Below, one piece after another: positions 24,079 through 33,088 of a stretch of DNA of 64,000 nucleotides (position 1 is the first letter of the stretch; every line of letters begins with the position of its first letter). Where the stretch lies: assembly GCA_013036095.1 (NCBI GenBank), contig JAAXCW010000006.1:1-64000 (forward strand). Direction: 5' to 3'. The translations under genes and the position numbers were made by a program. Below the pieces are notes generated by a model, which made no database searches, was not told the DNA's origin, and was given only the letters and a program-made list of their open reading frames with translations. The stretch comes from Vulcanimicrobiota bacterium (GTDB lineage Bacteria; Vulcanimicrobiota; Vulcanimicrobiia; Vulcanimicrobiales; Vulcanimicrobiaceae).

Positions 24079-27000
24079 TTGCCTGAGACCCTGGTGCGGA
24101 TTGTTTTGCCCGAGATGGGCGAGTCGGTGACCGAAGGTTCGGTCGTCGCGTGGCGGAAGCAGCCCGGCGACTTTATCGCCGAAGGCGATCCGCTCGTCGA
24201 GATCACGACCGACAAAGTCGACGTCGAGGTTCCGGCGACGGTTTCGGGCGTGGTGAAGCAGTTGCTTGCGGCTGAAGGCGACACGGTTGCCGTTGGCGCC
24301 GCGCTCGCTGAAATCGATACGACCGCCAAAGCTCCTGACGCCGCCCAAACTCCGGCGCCGGGCGCCGCGAAAGCCGCACCGCCCAAACCGCGGGCTCCGG
24401 CTGCCGAATCACAGCCAAAACGCGCGAATGGCGCTTTCGTCGCTACGCCGCAGGCCAAGCGCATTGCGCGTCAACTTGACGTCGATCTCGCGCGCGTACG
24501 CGGCAGCGGGCCCGACGGTTTGATTCTGCGTGAAGACGTCGACCGTCAAGCGGAGAGCTTGCCGGCGGCGAGCCGCGGCGCACAACTGCCTGCGCTACCG
24601 CCGCTTCCGTCTGGCGCGCAAGTCACGCCGATCAAAGGTCCCGCGGCCGCGCTGGCTTCGTACATGGAGCAAAGTCTTTCGATTCCGACGGCCACGAGCT
24701 TCCGTACGATCGCCGTCGACACGCTCGACACGCGCAGACGCGAACTGAACGCAGGCATAAAAGCTGCCGGCCGATCGGAAAAGATTTCGTTCACGCATAT
24801 TATTGCGTACGCACTCGTGCGCGCCGCGCACGAGATGCCGTTCATCACTGCGCATTTTCGCCGCGACGAAAATCAGTCCGTGCGCGTCGAGCCCGGCGTT
24901 CACTTAGGATTAGCCGTCGACGCCGAGCGGAAAGACGGTTCGCGGTTTCTCGTTGTGCCGGTGATCAAAGATGCCTCGTCTTTGGATTTCGCCGCGTTCC
25001 GTAACGCGTACGAAGATCTCGTCGCGAAGGCGCGCGCAAACAAACTCGCAGCCGACGATCTGCAAGGCGCATCTTTCACACTCACAAATCCGGGCGGCAT
25101 CGGAACTTCCGCGTCGGTACCGCGCTTGATGCCGGGCCAGGGTGCGATCATCGCGGCGGGAGCGATCGGCTATCCGCCCGGTTTTGCGAAAGCGAACGAA
25201 GCCTCGCTGAAATCACTCGGCATGACGAAGATCATGCAGATGACGTCCACCTACGATCATCGCGTGATTCAGGGCGCGCAATCCGGCGAATATCTCAAGC
25301 GCATCGACGACCTGCTTCAAGGTAAAGACGGATTCTTCGAGACGCTCTTCGCGTCGCTCGGTTTGAAGCGGGGCGAAACGGAGGCGCCGGGTGCCGAACG
25401 GCCTGCGATTGCCGCATCGGACGAAATGCTGCGCGCGGTGGCCGCGGGAATGGCGCTGGTAGCGGCATACCGCACGCACGGACATCTCGCTGCTCATCTC
25501 GATCCGCTCGGTTCTCCGCCGCCGGGCGATCCGTCGCTCGAACCCGCCAACTGGGGTCTCACGCCGGCGCTGCAGTCCGCCGTTCCGGCATCGGTGCTGC
25601 GCGTCAAAGTTCCCGGAAATACCCTCGCTGAAGTTTTGCCGCAGCTGCGCGAGACGTACAGCTCGACGATCGCCTACGAAGTCGAACACATCTCGAACAC
25701 CGAGCAGCGCGAGTGGCTGCGCGACGCGATCGAATCGGGACGCTACAAGATCACGTTCTCCGACGATCGCAAGATCGATCTGCTGCGCCGCCTGACGCGC
25801 GTGGAGACCTTCGAGCGCTATCTGCGCAAGATGTTCTTGGGGCAAAAGACGTTTTCGCTCGAAGGTCTCGATGCGATGGTTCCAATGCTTGAGGAATTAT
25901 TGGCTCTGATCGCTGCTGACGGAACGCAGGCTGCCGTCATCGGGATGGCTCACCGCGGCCGGTTGAATACGATCGCGCACATCTTGAACCGGCCGTATGA
26001 AGAGATCCTCACGGAGTTCGAAGCGGCGCACGAGCGCGGCGAGCTCGGCTCCGCCGACGTTACCGGCGACGTCAAGTATCACCAGGGCGCCGAGGGCGTT
26101 TTCGAGACGCCTGACGGCAAGAAAGTGCGCGTCACCCTTTCGAACAATCCGAGCCATCTCGAAGCGGTCAATCCAATCGTCGAAGGAACCGCTCGCGCGC
26201 TTCAAACCGATCATTCTCAACCGGTTGCGCAGCTCGATCCGAAAAAAGCGGTTCCGATTCTGATCCACGGCGACGCGGCATTTCCGGGCCAAGGCGTCGT
26301 TGCCGAGGTTTTGAATCTGCAATCGCTGACTGGATATTCAACCGGCGGCACCGTCCACATCATTGCGAACAATCAGATCGGTTTCACGACCGACCCCCGC
26401 GATGCGCGCTCTACGCGCTACGCATCGGACTTGGCTAAGGGCTTCGACGTGCCGATCGTGCACGTGAACGCCGACGATCTCAACGCCTGCATCTGGGCCG
26501 TCCATTTGGCCGCCGAATTCCGCCGCCGCTTCGGCCGCGACGTCGTGATCGACGTCATCGGGTACCGCCGTTTCGGCCACAACGAACAGGACGAGCCGGC
26601 GTATACCCAACCGGCGATGACCGAAAAGATCAAGGCGCATCCGACGGCGCGCGATCTATTCGCCAACAACCTCGTAGCACAGGGCGTGCTGGCTCCCGAA
26701 CGCGTTGCGGAACTCGCGGCTGACGCCGGAGCGCATCTTCAAGAGACCCACCGCACGGTTAAGAGCGGAAAGCATAACGTGGCGGGAATGCTCGCGAAGA
26801 TCAGTGCGACGGCTCCGATCGAAGCAGTGCCGCTCGCCGCGGCCGGCAAGGATCGTTTGCTCGCGTGGAGCGAGGAACTCACGCGAGTGCCCGAAGGTTT
26901 TTCCGCGAACAAGAAGCTGCAGTCGCAATTTGAGCGGCGCCAATCGACTATCGCTCAAAAGGGACTGGTCGACTGGGGAATGGCCGAAGCGCTGGCGTTT

Positions 27001-27996
27001 GCATCGCTGCTGACGCAAGGCACGCCGGTCCGCTTAACCGGCCAAGACACCGAGCGCGGTACGTTCAGCCATCGTCACGCAGTTCTCCACGATCCCGCCG
27101 CGCGCGCCGAGTACGTGCCTCTGCAGCACGTCGCCGGATCGAAAGCATCTTTTGAAATTTACGACAGCCCGCTCTCCGAATACGCATGTTTGGGCTTCGA
27201 GTACGGATATAGCGCGACCATTCCGAAATCACTCGTGCTTTGGGAAGCGCAGTTCGGCGACTTCAATAACGGCGCGCAGATCGTGATCGATCAGTTTATT
27301 GCGGCCGGACAAGCGAAATGGGGACAAACCGCGCGGCTCACGCTGCTGCTCCCGCACGGTTATGAAGGCATGGGTCCGGAACACTCCAGCGCGCGTCTCG
27401 AGCGGTTCCTGCAGTTGACCGCCGAGGGAAATCTACGCGTCGCCAATCCATCCCATGCCGCGAATTACTATCATTTGCTGCGCCAGCAAGCGACGATGCC
27501 GCAGCCGGTTCCGCTCATCGTGATGACGCCGAAGTCGCTGCTGCGTCATGAGGCCGCGGCCGGCAGCCTCGACGAGATGGCCAACGGCGAATTCCGCCCA
27601 GTGCTCGACGACCCGCGCGTCTCCGACAAGAGCGTCATCGAACGGCTGCTGCTCTGTAGCGGAAAGATTTATTACGATCTGACGCTTCACGAAAAATATA
27701 AAGATCTCAAGAAAACGGCGATCGTGCGCATCGAGCTGCTCTCCCCGCTGCCCTACACCGAGATCAACTCCATCATCGCAACCTATCCGAATCTCAAGAA
27801 ATTGGTCTGGGTGCAAGAGGAGCCGAAGAACATGGGCGCGCGCGCTTACGTCCGCCGCCGTTTGATCGAGCGCCGCACCGATAACCTCGAGATCGGCTAC
27901 ATCGGGCGTCCTTATCGCGCGAGCCCGTCGGAAGGCTACGCGGGCGCGCACGCCGTTGCGCAAGAACGCGTCATTATGGAAGCGCTGACCGAGTGA
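24079..27996 (+). CDS. Fused 2-oxoglutarate dehydrogenase: lipoyl-E2-E1 multifunctional protein
   Basis: 1305 residues. A lipoyl domain at 1-80 has the lipoylated Lys46 in TTDKVDVE. A linker leads to a peripheral-subunit-binding domain (VATPQAKRIARQLDVD, about 121-156). The E2 acyltransferase domain follows at about 185-415, with catalytic His394 in TYDHRVIQGAQSG. A full SucA-type E1 runs from about 450 to the end (MAHRGRLN, NNQIGFTTDP, RFGHNEQDEPAYTQP, TGQDTERGTFSHRH). Actinobacterial OdhA/Kgd has a similar E2-E1 fusion but lacks the lipoyl domain; this one contains both. It oxidises 2-oxoglutarate in the TCA cycle and needs a separate E3, not encoded here. Start TTG 24079 with GGAGA upstream. 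Confidence 0.93.
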   Translation: MPETLVRIVLPEMGESVTEGSVVAWRKQPGDFIAEGDPLVEITTDKVDVEVPATVSGVVKQLLAAEGDTVAVGAALAEIDTTAKAPDAAQTPAPGAAKAAPPKPRAPAAESQPKRANGAFVATPQAKRIARQLDVDLARVRGSGPDGLILREDVDRQAESLPAASRGAQLPALPPLPSGAQVTPIKGPAAALASYMEQSLSIPTATSFRTIAVDTLDTRRRELNAGIKAAGRSEKISFTHIIAYALVRAAHEMPFITAHFRRDENQSVRVEPGVHLGLAVDAERKDGSRFLVVPVIKDASSLDFAAFRNAYEDLVAKARANKLAADDLQGASFTLTNPGGIGTSASVPRLMPGQGAIIAAGAIGYPPGFAKANEASLKSLGMTKIMQMTSTYDHRVIQGAQSGEYLKRIDDLLQGKDGFFETLFASLGLKRGETEAPGAERPAIAASDEMLRAVAAGMALVAAYRTHGHLAAHLDPLGSPPPGDPSLEPANWGLTPALQSAVPASVLRVKVPGNTLAEVLPQLRETYSSTIAYEVEHISNTEQREWLRDAIESGRYKITFSDDRKIDLLRRLTRVETFERYLRKMFLGQKTFSLEGLDAMVPMLEELLALIAADGTQAAVIGMAHRGRLNTIAHILNRPYEEILTEFEAAHERGELGSADVTGDVKYHQGAEGVFETPDGKKVRVTLSNNPSHLEAVNPIVEGTARALQTDHSQPVAQLDPKKAVPILIHGDAAFPGQGVVAEVLNLQSLTGYSTGGTVHIIANNQIGFTTDPRDARSTRYASDLAKGFDVPIVHVNADDLNACIWAVHLAAEFRRRFGRDVVIDVIGYRRFGHNEQDEPAYTQPAMTEKIKAHPTARDLFANNLVAQGVLAPERVAELAADAGAHLQETHRTVKSGKHNVAGMLAKISATAPIEAVPLAAAGKDRLLAWSEELTRVPEGFSANKKLQSQFERRQSTIAQKGLVDWGMAEALAFASLLTQGTPVRLTGQDTERGTFSHRHAVLHDPAARAEYVPLQHVAGSKASFEIYDSPLSEYACLGFEYGYSATIPKSLVLWEAQFGDFNNGAQIVIDQFIAAGQAKWGQTARLTLLLPHGYEGMGPEHSSARLERFLQLTAEGNLRVANPSHAANYYHLLRQQATMPQPVPLIVMTPKSLLRHEAAAGSLDEMANGEFRPVLDDPRVSDKSVIERLLLCSGKIYYDLTLHEKYKDLKKTAIVRIELLSPLPYTEINSIIATYPNLKKLVWVQEEPKNMGARAYVRRRLIERRTDNLEIGYIGRPYRASPSEGYAGAHAVAQERVIMEALTE

Positions 27997-28394
27997 CGCG
28001 ATTGCTCGTTGCGCCGCGTTCTTCATCGCGAAAGCTCACTGTCCTGACGCTGTCGGGATTGTTGCTTACCGAGGTATGTGCGTACATCGGCAAACCGGGC
28101 GCGTACCCACCACTGCTTGAAGCCGGGATATGGAGTGGATTGGCGCTCTTCATTTTTGGCCTCGTCGTTCTCATTCGAGGAGGTTTGCTGCGCGCCAAAA
28201 CTTTGCGCTCCGAAACCGGTGATGCGCAGGTTGATCTTCCCAAAGTGTTCCGATGGACGATGCTCGCCGGCATTCTTTTGCTGAATGCGGGAATCTGGAT
28301 ATCAGCGTTTCTGCCGGGCCGGCCTGTTGTGTCGCCGGTTTTGGAGTTTGTTGGAATTGCGGTCATGCTCGTCACCCTCGAGCGGTTCGCCTAG
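27993..28394 (+). CDS. Small membrane protein, unknown
   Basis: 133 residues from GTG 27993, overlapping the 2-oxoglutarate dehydrogenase stop by 4 nt. Four hydrophobic stretches are visible: LTVLTLSGLLLTEVCAYI, IWSGLALFIFGLVVLI, WTMLAGILLLNAGIWISAFL and PVLEFVGIAVMLVTL. No family is recognised and no catalytic motif is seen. The overlap suggests co-expression with the dehydrogenase, but a link in function is not implied. Confidence 0.65.
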   Translation: MTRLLVAPRSSSRKLTVLTLSGLLLTEVCAYIGKPGAYPPLLEAGIWSGLALFIFGLVVLIRGGLLRAKTLRSETGDAQVDLPKVFRWTMLAGILLLNAGIWISAFLPGRPVVSPVLEFVGIAVMLVTLERFA

Positions 28395-28401
28395 ATCGCC
28401 A

Positions 28402-28599
28402 GTGACCGCTTTGCGTAGGACCGGCCGCCGAATTCAGATAGCGGCGCTACCGTTCATACTTCTGGCGAACATCATGATGTGGTTCCATCTTTCAAGCGGT
28501 TGGCGCCCCCGCTGGTATGACGAGGTTCTTTTGACGCTACTGCTAGGCTTCGCCGTGCTCCAACTCGTCTTGCTATTCTTTTACTCGCGCGATGCCTGA
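28402..28599 (+). CDS. Very small two-helix membrane protein, unknown
   Basis: 65 residues from GTG 28402. Two membrane helices (IAALPFILLANIMMWFHL and LLTLLLGFAVLQLVLLFFY) are separated by a short loop with WRPRWYDE. It lies 7 nt after the previous membrane-protein gene and overlaps the next gene by 8 nt, so it fits a compact operon. The same frame is open further upstream, but that part overlaps the preceding gene. Confidence 0.5.
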   Translation: MTALRRTGRRIQIAALPFILLANIMMWFHLSSGWRPRWYDEVLLTLLLGFAVLQLVLLFFYSRDA

Positions 28600-28966
28600 G
28601 CGGTACGAGCGCGGCGAAAAATTACTGCGTAAAGTCGACGGCGACAAAGTCGCGGATAACCTCATCGCAGACTATGAGAAAATAGCACCCGATTTTACGA
28701 GGTATCTCATCGAATTTGCCTTCGGCGAAATTTACGCGCGCGAAGGCGACCTGAAACAGAAAGAACTCGTCGCGATCGCATCCCTGGCGACGATGGGTGG
28801 CTGCGACAAGCAGCTGGGAACGCACGTGCGCGGCGCGCTTAACGTCGGACTGACGGAAGCAGAGGTCGTCGAAGCGGTGATGACGCTGATTCCTTACATC
28901 GGGTTTCCCAGGGCGCTCAATGCGATGGCGGTGGTCAAGCACGTAATGGACAAGCGGAAAACATAA
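28592..28966 (+). CDS. Carboxymuconolactone decarboxylase family protein
   Basis: 124 residues, all-helical AhpD/CMD fold: KVADNLIADYEKIAPDF, KQKELVAIASLATMGGCDKQ, GTHVRGALNVGLTEAEVVE and TLIPYIGFPRALNAM. The family's PcaC branch decarboxylates gamma-carboxymuconolactone; this protein has one Cys (GGCDKQ) rather than a CxxC, so a peroxidase role of the AhpD type is unlikely. No aromatic-degradation genes are close, so the substrate is open. Confidence 0.85.
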   Translation: MPERYERGEKLLRKVDGDKVADNLIADYEKIAPDFTRYLIEFAFGEIYAREGDLKQKELVAIASLATMGGCDKQLGTHVRGALNVGLTEAEVVEAVMTLIPYIGFPRALNAMAVVKHVMDKRKT

Positions 28967-28976
28967 TGGCTTTGTT

Positions 28977-29558
28977 TTAGCGAGCCTTTTGGCTCTGGTT
29001 TTGGGCTCCCTGCGACTTTTTAGGAAAGAGCAGATCCAGCAACTCGCCCGGTGATTCCGCGGAATAAATGAGCATGCGGTTGCGCGGAGTCACGAAACCT
29101 TCGCGTACCATGTGATCGAAGAGCGCGATGAGATCGTCGTAATACCCGAACGCGTTCAGCAGTCCGACGGGTTTGTCGTGAATGCGCAGCTGTGCCCACG
29201 TCAGTATTTCGCAGAACTCGTCCATGGTTCCGTAACCGCCGGGCAGCGCGATGAACGCGTCGCTCAGATCCGCCATCAGCGCTTTGCGTTCGTGCATGCT
29301 CTGCACGACATGGAGTTCGCTCAGGCCGTCGTGCGCGATCTCGCGTCCCGAAAGCGCTTGCGGAATGACGCCGATAACTTCGCCGCCCGCCGCCAGCGCG
29401 GTGTCCGCCAGTACGCCCATCAGTCCGACCCGGCCGCCTCCATAGACGACGGCCATGCCGCGCGCGACGATCGCGCTCGCCGTTAGGATTGCTGCGTCGA
29501 TGTAACGCGCGTCGCTTCCGGATTGAGAGCCGCAGAATACGCCGACGCGGGAAGGCAT
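28977..29558 (-). CDS. LOG-family nucleotide 5'-monophosphate phosphoribohydrolase
   Basis: 193 residues from ATG 29558. Rossmann-like start VGVFCGSQSG, then VYGGGRVGLMG, SMHERKALM and the signature PGGYGTMDE (PGGxGTxxE), which define the Lonely Guy/TIGR00730 family. These enzymes remove ribose 5-phosphate from AMP-type nucleotides and can activate cytokinins in plant-associated organisms; in most bacteria the role is nucleotide housekeeping. Convergent with the decarboxylase-family gene and divergent from the gene at 29608 with a 49-nt spacer. Confidence 0.92.
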   Translation of the reverse strand: MPSRVGVFCGSQSGSDARYIDAAILTASAIVARGMAVVYGGGRVGLMGVLADTALAAGGEVIGVIPQALSGREIAHDGLSELHVVQSMHERKALMADLSDAFIALPGGYGTMDEFCEILTWAQLRIHDKPVGLLNAFGYYDDLIALFDHMVREGFVTPRNRMLIYSAESPGELLDLLFPKKSQGAQNQSQKAR

Positions 29559-29607
29559 GGCGGGCGGTTTGGCGGGGCGCGGCCGCGCGCCTGCCGTAGA
29601 ACCGGAG

Positions 29608-30048
29608 ATGGAATACCGCTTGTTCGGAGCGCGTGAAGTTCCGCGGCGTTTCGTGCTGGTCTTTGAAACCGGCGACGACGTCATGGCCGAAATGCAGCGC
29701 TTCGCCGAAGAGCAGAACGTCATGGCCGCGTTTTTTAAGGGACTCGGCGGTTTTCAGCGCGCGACCGTCGGATTTTATAATCTCGACCAGCAGCGCTACG
29801 AGCCGATCGAAGCCGACCAGCAGGTTGAAGTGCTTTCACTGCTCGGCAACGTGGCGATCTATGATGGTAAACCGAAGATACACATCCATTGCACGCTTTC
29901 GTATCGCGACGGGCACGCCGTCGGAGGGCATCTGCTGCAGGCGACGGTTCGTCCAACGCTGGAAGTCGTGCTCGACGAACTCGCCGGAAATCTGCACCGC
30001 AGCGATCGCCCCGAGATCGGCATACCGCTGCTCGACCTGACGCACTAA
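29608..30048 (+). CDS. PPC/DUF296 domain protein
   Basis: 146 residues from ATG 29608. The single domain matches the plants-and-prokaryotes-conserved fold: FVLVFETGDDVMAEMQRFA, AAFFKGLGGFQRATVGF, and the terminal HIHCTLSYRDGHAVGGHLL that carries the conserved His cluster for metal binding. In plants the domain accompanies AT-hook DNA-binding; bacterial single-domain members form trimers of unknown function. No AT-hook is present here. Confidence 0.85.
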   Translation: MEYRLFGAREVPRRFVLVFETGDDVMAEMQRFAEEQNVMAAFFKGLGGFQRATVGFYNLDQQRYEPIEADQQVEVLSLLGNVAIYDGKPKIHIHCTLSYRDGHAVGGHLLQATVRPTLEVVLDELAGNLHRSDRPEIGIPLLDLTH

Positions 30049-30065
30049 GCAGCATGCGCTAGGAG

Positions 30066-31439
30066 TTAGGCCAGCACCAACTGCTCGTCGCCCGCGCCGG
30101 CTTGGCGCAGCGCTTCGTGAATCATCCGATCTTGGATCTCTTTGACGGCCCAGCGCGCTTGCGCATCGGGTGAAAGACGATCGATCGGATCGAAATACAT
30201 GAAGGCTTTGCCGGGCTTGACGCTCGGAGCGGCGTAGACGGCAATGCCGTTCTCGCGGTCGTAGTACTCGAAGCTGTGCACGTCGCGCTTCCCTCCGCCT
30301 CCGGGTGCGTCGCAAACGAACGTCGGCGAATTGAACCCTGCGGTGCTGCCGCGCACGAATTTTTCGACGTCGATGGCCGTTTGAACGGTCGTCCGCAGAT
30401 CCTCGACGCCCTTGACCATGTCGTGCATGTAGACGTAGTACGAATGTACGTTCACGTAGCTCAAACGCTTGACCAGCAGCTGCATTCGCTCGGGCTCGTC
30501 GTTGACGCCGCGTATCAGCACGGACTGATTGCGAACGAAGACGCCGCGCTCGAAGAGCACGCTCATGGCCTTTTCGGTGATCCACGTGATCTCTTCGGGA
30601 GCGTTGAAGTGCGTGTGCAATACAACGTCTTTGCCGAGCTTTCGCCCGCGTTCAACGACTCCGACGATCGCGTCGACCCATGCCGGATCGGTGAGGAGCT
30701 TCATCGGCATAATCGCCGGACCTTTGGTCGCAAAGCGCATGCGGCGCACGTGCGGGATGTCGAGCAACGCGTTACCGATAAGCTCGACGTTTTTGGGCGG
30801 CAGCTGGTAGACGTCGCCGCCGGAAATGACGATATCCTCAAGTTCCGGGCGGCTCGCAATGTATGTGAAAGCGTCGTGCCACTGTTTGGGCGTTCGCGCG
30901 AGCTCGACTTTGTCGACTTCCTCGGTGTCGGGGCCGATCGCGTAACTTCGCGTGCAGAACCGGCAGTATACCGGGCAAACCGCCAGCGGGAGAAACAGCG
31001 CCTTGTCCACGTAGCGGTGGACGAGACCAGGTACGGGCGAGTCGGCTTGTTCGTGCAGCGAATCGAGTACGAGCCGCGGATGATCGGGCAAGAACGTGCT
31101 CTTGACCGGAATGAATTGCCGGCGGATCGGATCGCCGTACGGATCGTTCCAGTCGATGAGCGAGATCGCGTACGGAGAGACTCTGACGGCCATGGGCGCG
31201 TGCGCGAATCCGGCCCGCGCGTCTTCGATAAACTCGGCCGAAGCAAGGCCTGCGATCGTTTGCAGCAGCTCTTCAGGCGTCTTTACGGAGTGCTTCTGCT
31301 GCCACAAGTGGTCGAGGAACGTCTTTTCGTCGACGTCCTTATAAGCTGGGACGTGCCGCCAGAATTCACCCTGCTTCAGATTCTTGAAGTCGAAGTATTC
31401 GGGGCCGACGGGGGGCTTGGTGTGAAGCACGGTATTCAT
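30066..31439 (-). CDS. kamA: Lysine 2,3-aminomutase
   Basis: 457 residues. The radical-SAM cluster is CPVYCRFCTRS (Cys-x3-Cys-x2-Cys). The PLP-site motif CDAPGGGGKRDVHS contains the Lys that binds the cofactor in KamA, and the C-terminal YDRENGIAVYAAP fits the domain-swapped zinc/PLP region. The reaction converts L-lysine to L-beta-lysine. It overlaps kdd by 4 nt, and an Lrp regulator heads the operon, which argues for lysine catabolism rather than osmolyte synthesis. The 5,6-aminomutase and cleavage-enzyme genes of the classic pathway are not in this window. Confidence 0.93.
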   Translation of the reverse strand: MNTVLHTKPPVGPEYFDFKNLKQGEFWRHVPAYKDVDEKTFLDHLWQQKHSVKTPEELLQTIAGLASAEFIEDARAGFAHAPMAVRVSPYAISLIDWNDPYGDPIRRQFIPVKSTFLPDHPRLVLDSLHEQADSPVPGLVHRYVDKALFLPLAVCPVYCRFCTRSYAIGPDTEEVDKVELARTPKQWHDAFTYIASRPELEDIVISGGDVYQLPPKNVELIGNALLDIPHVRRMRFATKGPAIMPMKLLTDPAWVDAIVGVVERGRKLGKDVVLHTHFNAPEEITWITEKAMSVLFERGVFVRNQSVLIRGVNDEPERMQLLVKRLSYVNVHSYYVYMHDMVKGVEDLRTTVQTAIDVEKFVRGSTAGFNSPTFVCDAPGGGGKRDVHSFEYYDRENGIAVYAAPSVKPGKAFMYFDPIDRLSPDAQARWAVKEIQDRMIHEALRQAGAGDEQLVLA

Positions 31440-32509
31440 AGGAGTCTCTCCGCGGGACGCGCGAACGCGTAGTATTTCTTAAAATATGCGTGAACGGCCG
31501 CATTGTCGCGCAAGGTCTGCAGCGCAATCGCTGCGTGATCTTTGGTATAGCCGTTTCCGATGAGCATCGTTACCTCTTTCCCAACGCCTTCGGCTCCCAG
31601 CGCGGCGGCCGTGAACGACGTGTTCATGGAAAAGAAATAGACGGTACCCGAATCTTTCGCGCAGAGAATCGAGGCCAGCTCGGTGCCGTCGACGTTGACG
31701 CAGTTGACGACGAGGTCCGCAAGCGCCGGCGCCTCGTTCGAAACGAGCTCGGAGAGCGAAAGCGCGTCGCGCGCATCCGCTTCCACGAATCTGTCCACGA
31801 TGCGTTCTCTCACCAGCATCGTTGCCGATTCGCTCGCGCGCGGCGCGACGCCGATAAGCATTCCGGAACGGCCCAATCGGGCGCGAGCCCGCGCGCAAGC
31901 CAGAACCCCGGACTTCCCATCCGCGCCGATGACGACGACGGTCATTCCAGGGCGCACGAGTCTTTCGATCTGCGCGGGCGCACCGGCAACGTCCAAAACG
32001 GCAAGCGCGACTCCGGGATCGATATCGGGCGGCAACTTCGACCACGAAGCGGATTCGAACAGGATCGCCGTTCCACGGACGCTCACATGTCCGCTGGCGA
32101 CCTGCACGCCGGTGATGGCGTTCAAGCGCAGCGGCGTCAGCGTGAGCGAAACAAGCGATGCAATCGCGTCACCTTCGCGCAAGTCAATGCCGCGCAAGTC
32201 CTCGCCGATCTCGCGGACGCGGCCGACGAACATACCGCCGCTTCCGGTTACGGCGTTGTGCTGTTTTCCACGCTCGCGTACAGTCGCCAAAATGTGTTCG
32301 GCAATCTTTTGTTCGTCGTCGGAACAGAATGCGCGGATCTGCGCGAAGGACGCCGAGTCGAGATTGAGCGCGTCGACGTCGCAGAGAATTTCATTCGCGA
32401 ACGGAACCGGCGTGTCGTCCAGCTTCCACGCATTTTGCGGCATGGTGCCCGGCGGGGCGATGACGCGGTGCGCGCCGAAACGGTGACCGGCTTTTTTTGA
32501 AACGTTCAT
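31436..32509 (-). CDS. kdd: L-erythro-3,5-diaminohexanoate dehydrogenase
   Basis: 357 residues. The opening KAGHRFGAHRVIAPPGTMPQ and PVPFANEILCDVDALNLDSAS are typical of Kdd, as are the NAD-binding stretch VVVIGADGKSGVLACA and the Ser/Asn-rich VYFFSMNTSFTAAALGAEG. The enzyme deaminates 3,5-diaminohexanoate to 5-amino-3-oxohexanoate in lysine fermentation. It is flanked by kamA and an lrp-type gene with 4-nt overlaps on both sides, so the three form one unit. Confidence 0.88.
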   Translation of the reverse strand: MNVSKKAGHRFGAHRVIAPPGTMPQNAWKLDDTPVPFANEILCDVDALNLDSASFAQIRAFCSDDEQKIAEHILATVRERGKQHNAVTGSGGMFVGRVREIGEDLRGIDLREGDAIASLVSLTLTPLRLNAITGVQVASGHVSVRGTAILFESASWSKLPPDIDPGVALAVLDVAGAPAQIERLVRPGMTVVVIGADGKSGVLACARARARLGRSGMLIGVAPRASESATMLVRERIVDRFVEADARDALSLSELVSNEAPALADLVVNCVNVDGTELASILCAKDSGTVYFFSMNTSFTAAALGAEGVGKEVTMLIGNGYTKDHAAIALQTLRDNAAVHAYFKKYYAFARPAERLL

Positions 32510-32991
32510 GTGACCGATATCCCGCCGCGTTCGAACGGCGTCGAGAGCACGATCGTGGTTTTCGTGCGGGCCATGCCGGGAACGCTCTTCAGGCGCGAAA
32601 GCAGTTCGTCCAGGTGCGCGGTCGAGCGCGTCATGACTTTGAGTACGAACGATTCTTCGCCTGCGACGCTGTGGATCTCGGAGATCTCCGGCATCGCGGT
32701 CAGCGCCGCAATGAACGCGTCATAGCTGCAGTCGGGCGTTGTATAGCAGCCGATGAACGCTACGAGCGCCAGCCCCAAGAGTTTCCCGTCGAGCTGCGCC
32801 GAGTATCCGCGCACGTACCCGCGGCTCTCCAATCGCTTGACGCGGTCGTGCACGGCAGACGCCTTTAGGCCGACGGCTTCACCGAGATCGGCAAAGGTCG
32901 AGCGCGCGTTGCTTTGCAGCGCCGAGAGCAGCCGAAGGTCGAGCTCGTCGAGTCCGCTTGGTTCGGTGGTACCGTTCGGAGTTTTGTTCAT
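32506..32991 (-). CDS. Lrp/AsnC-family transcriptional regulator
   Basis: 161 residues: an N-terminal winged helix-turn-helix (LDELDLRLLSALQSNARST, SAVHDRVKRLESRGYVRGY) and a C-terminal RAM/effector domain (ALVAFIGCYTTPDCSYDAF, SVAGEESFVLKVMTRST). It is the first gene of the lysine operon and overlaps kdd by 4 nt. It probably regulates that operon in response to lysine or an intermediate and may autoregulate through the small palindrome just upstream of its start. Confidence 0.9.
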   Translation of the reverse strand: MNKTPNGTTEPSGLDELDLRLLSALQSNARSTFADLGEAVGLKASAVHDRVKRLESRGYVRGYSAQLDGKLLGLALVAFIGCYTTPDCSYDAFIAALTAMPEISEIHSVAGEESFVLKVMTRSTAHLDELLSRLKSVPGMARTKTTIVLSTPFERGGISVT

Positions 32992-32995
32992 AGGG

Positions 32996-33010
32996 CCGAA
33001 TAATCTTCGG
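32996..33010. promoter_or_regulatory. Inverted repeat before the lrp-kdd-kamA operon
   Basis: CCGAA-TAATC-TTCGG is a perfect 5-bp inverted repeat with an AT-rich centre, 5 bp upstream of the Lrp-type start codon. Placement suggests an autoregulatory operator or a translational hairpin. Short palindromes occur by chance in such sequence, so confidence is low. Confidence 0.3.
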
Positions 33011-33088
33011 GAAATTCATTCTACTACCGGAGGACCTTCGGCGCAAGGACTCGCGGGTTGCGCGGGCCAGCCCCGAGAACGCCCTGCC

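Noticed and set aside
32753-33088. N-terminal extension of the solute-binding protein frame
   Set aside because: It runs antisense to the Lrp-type gene; the lipoprotein signal begins at ATG 33089.
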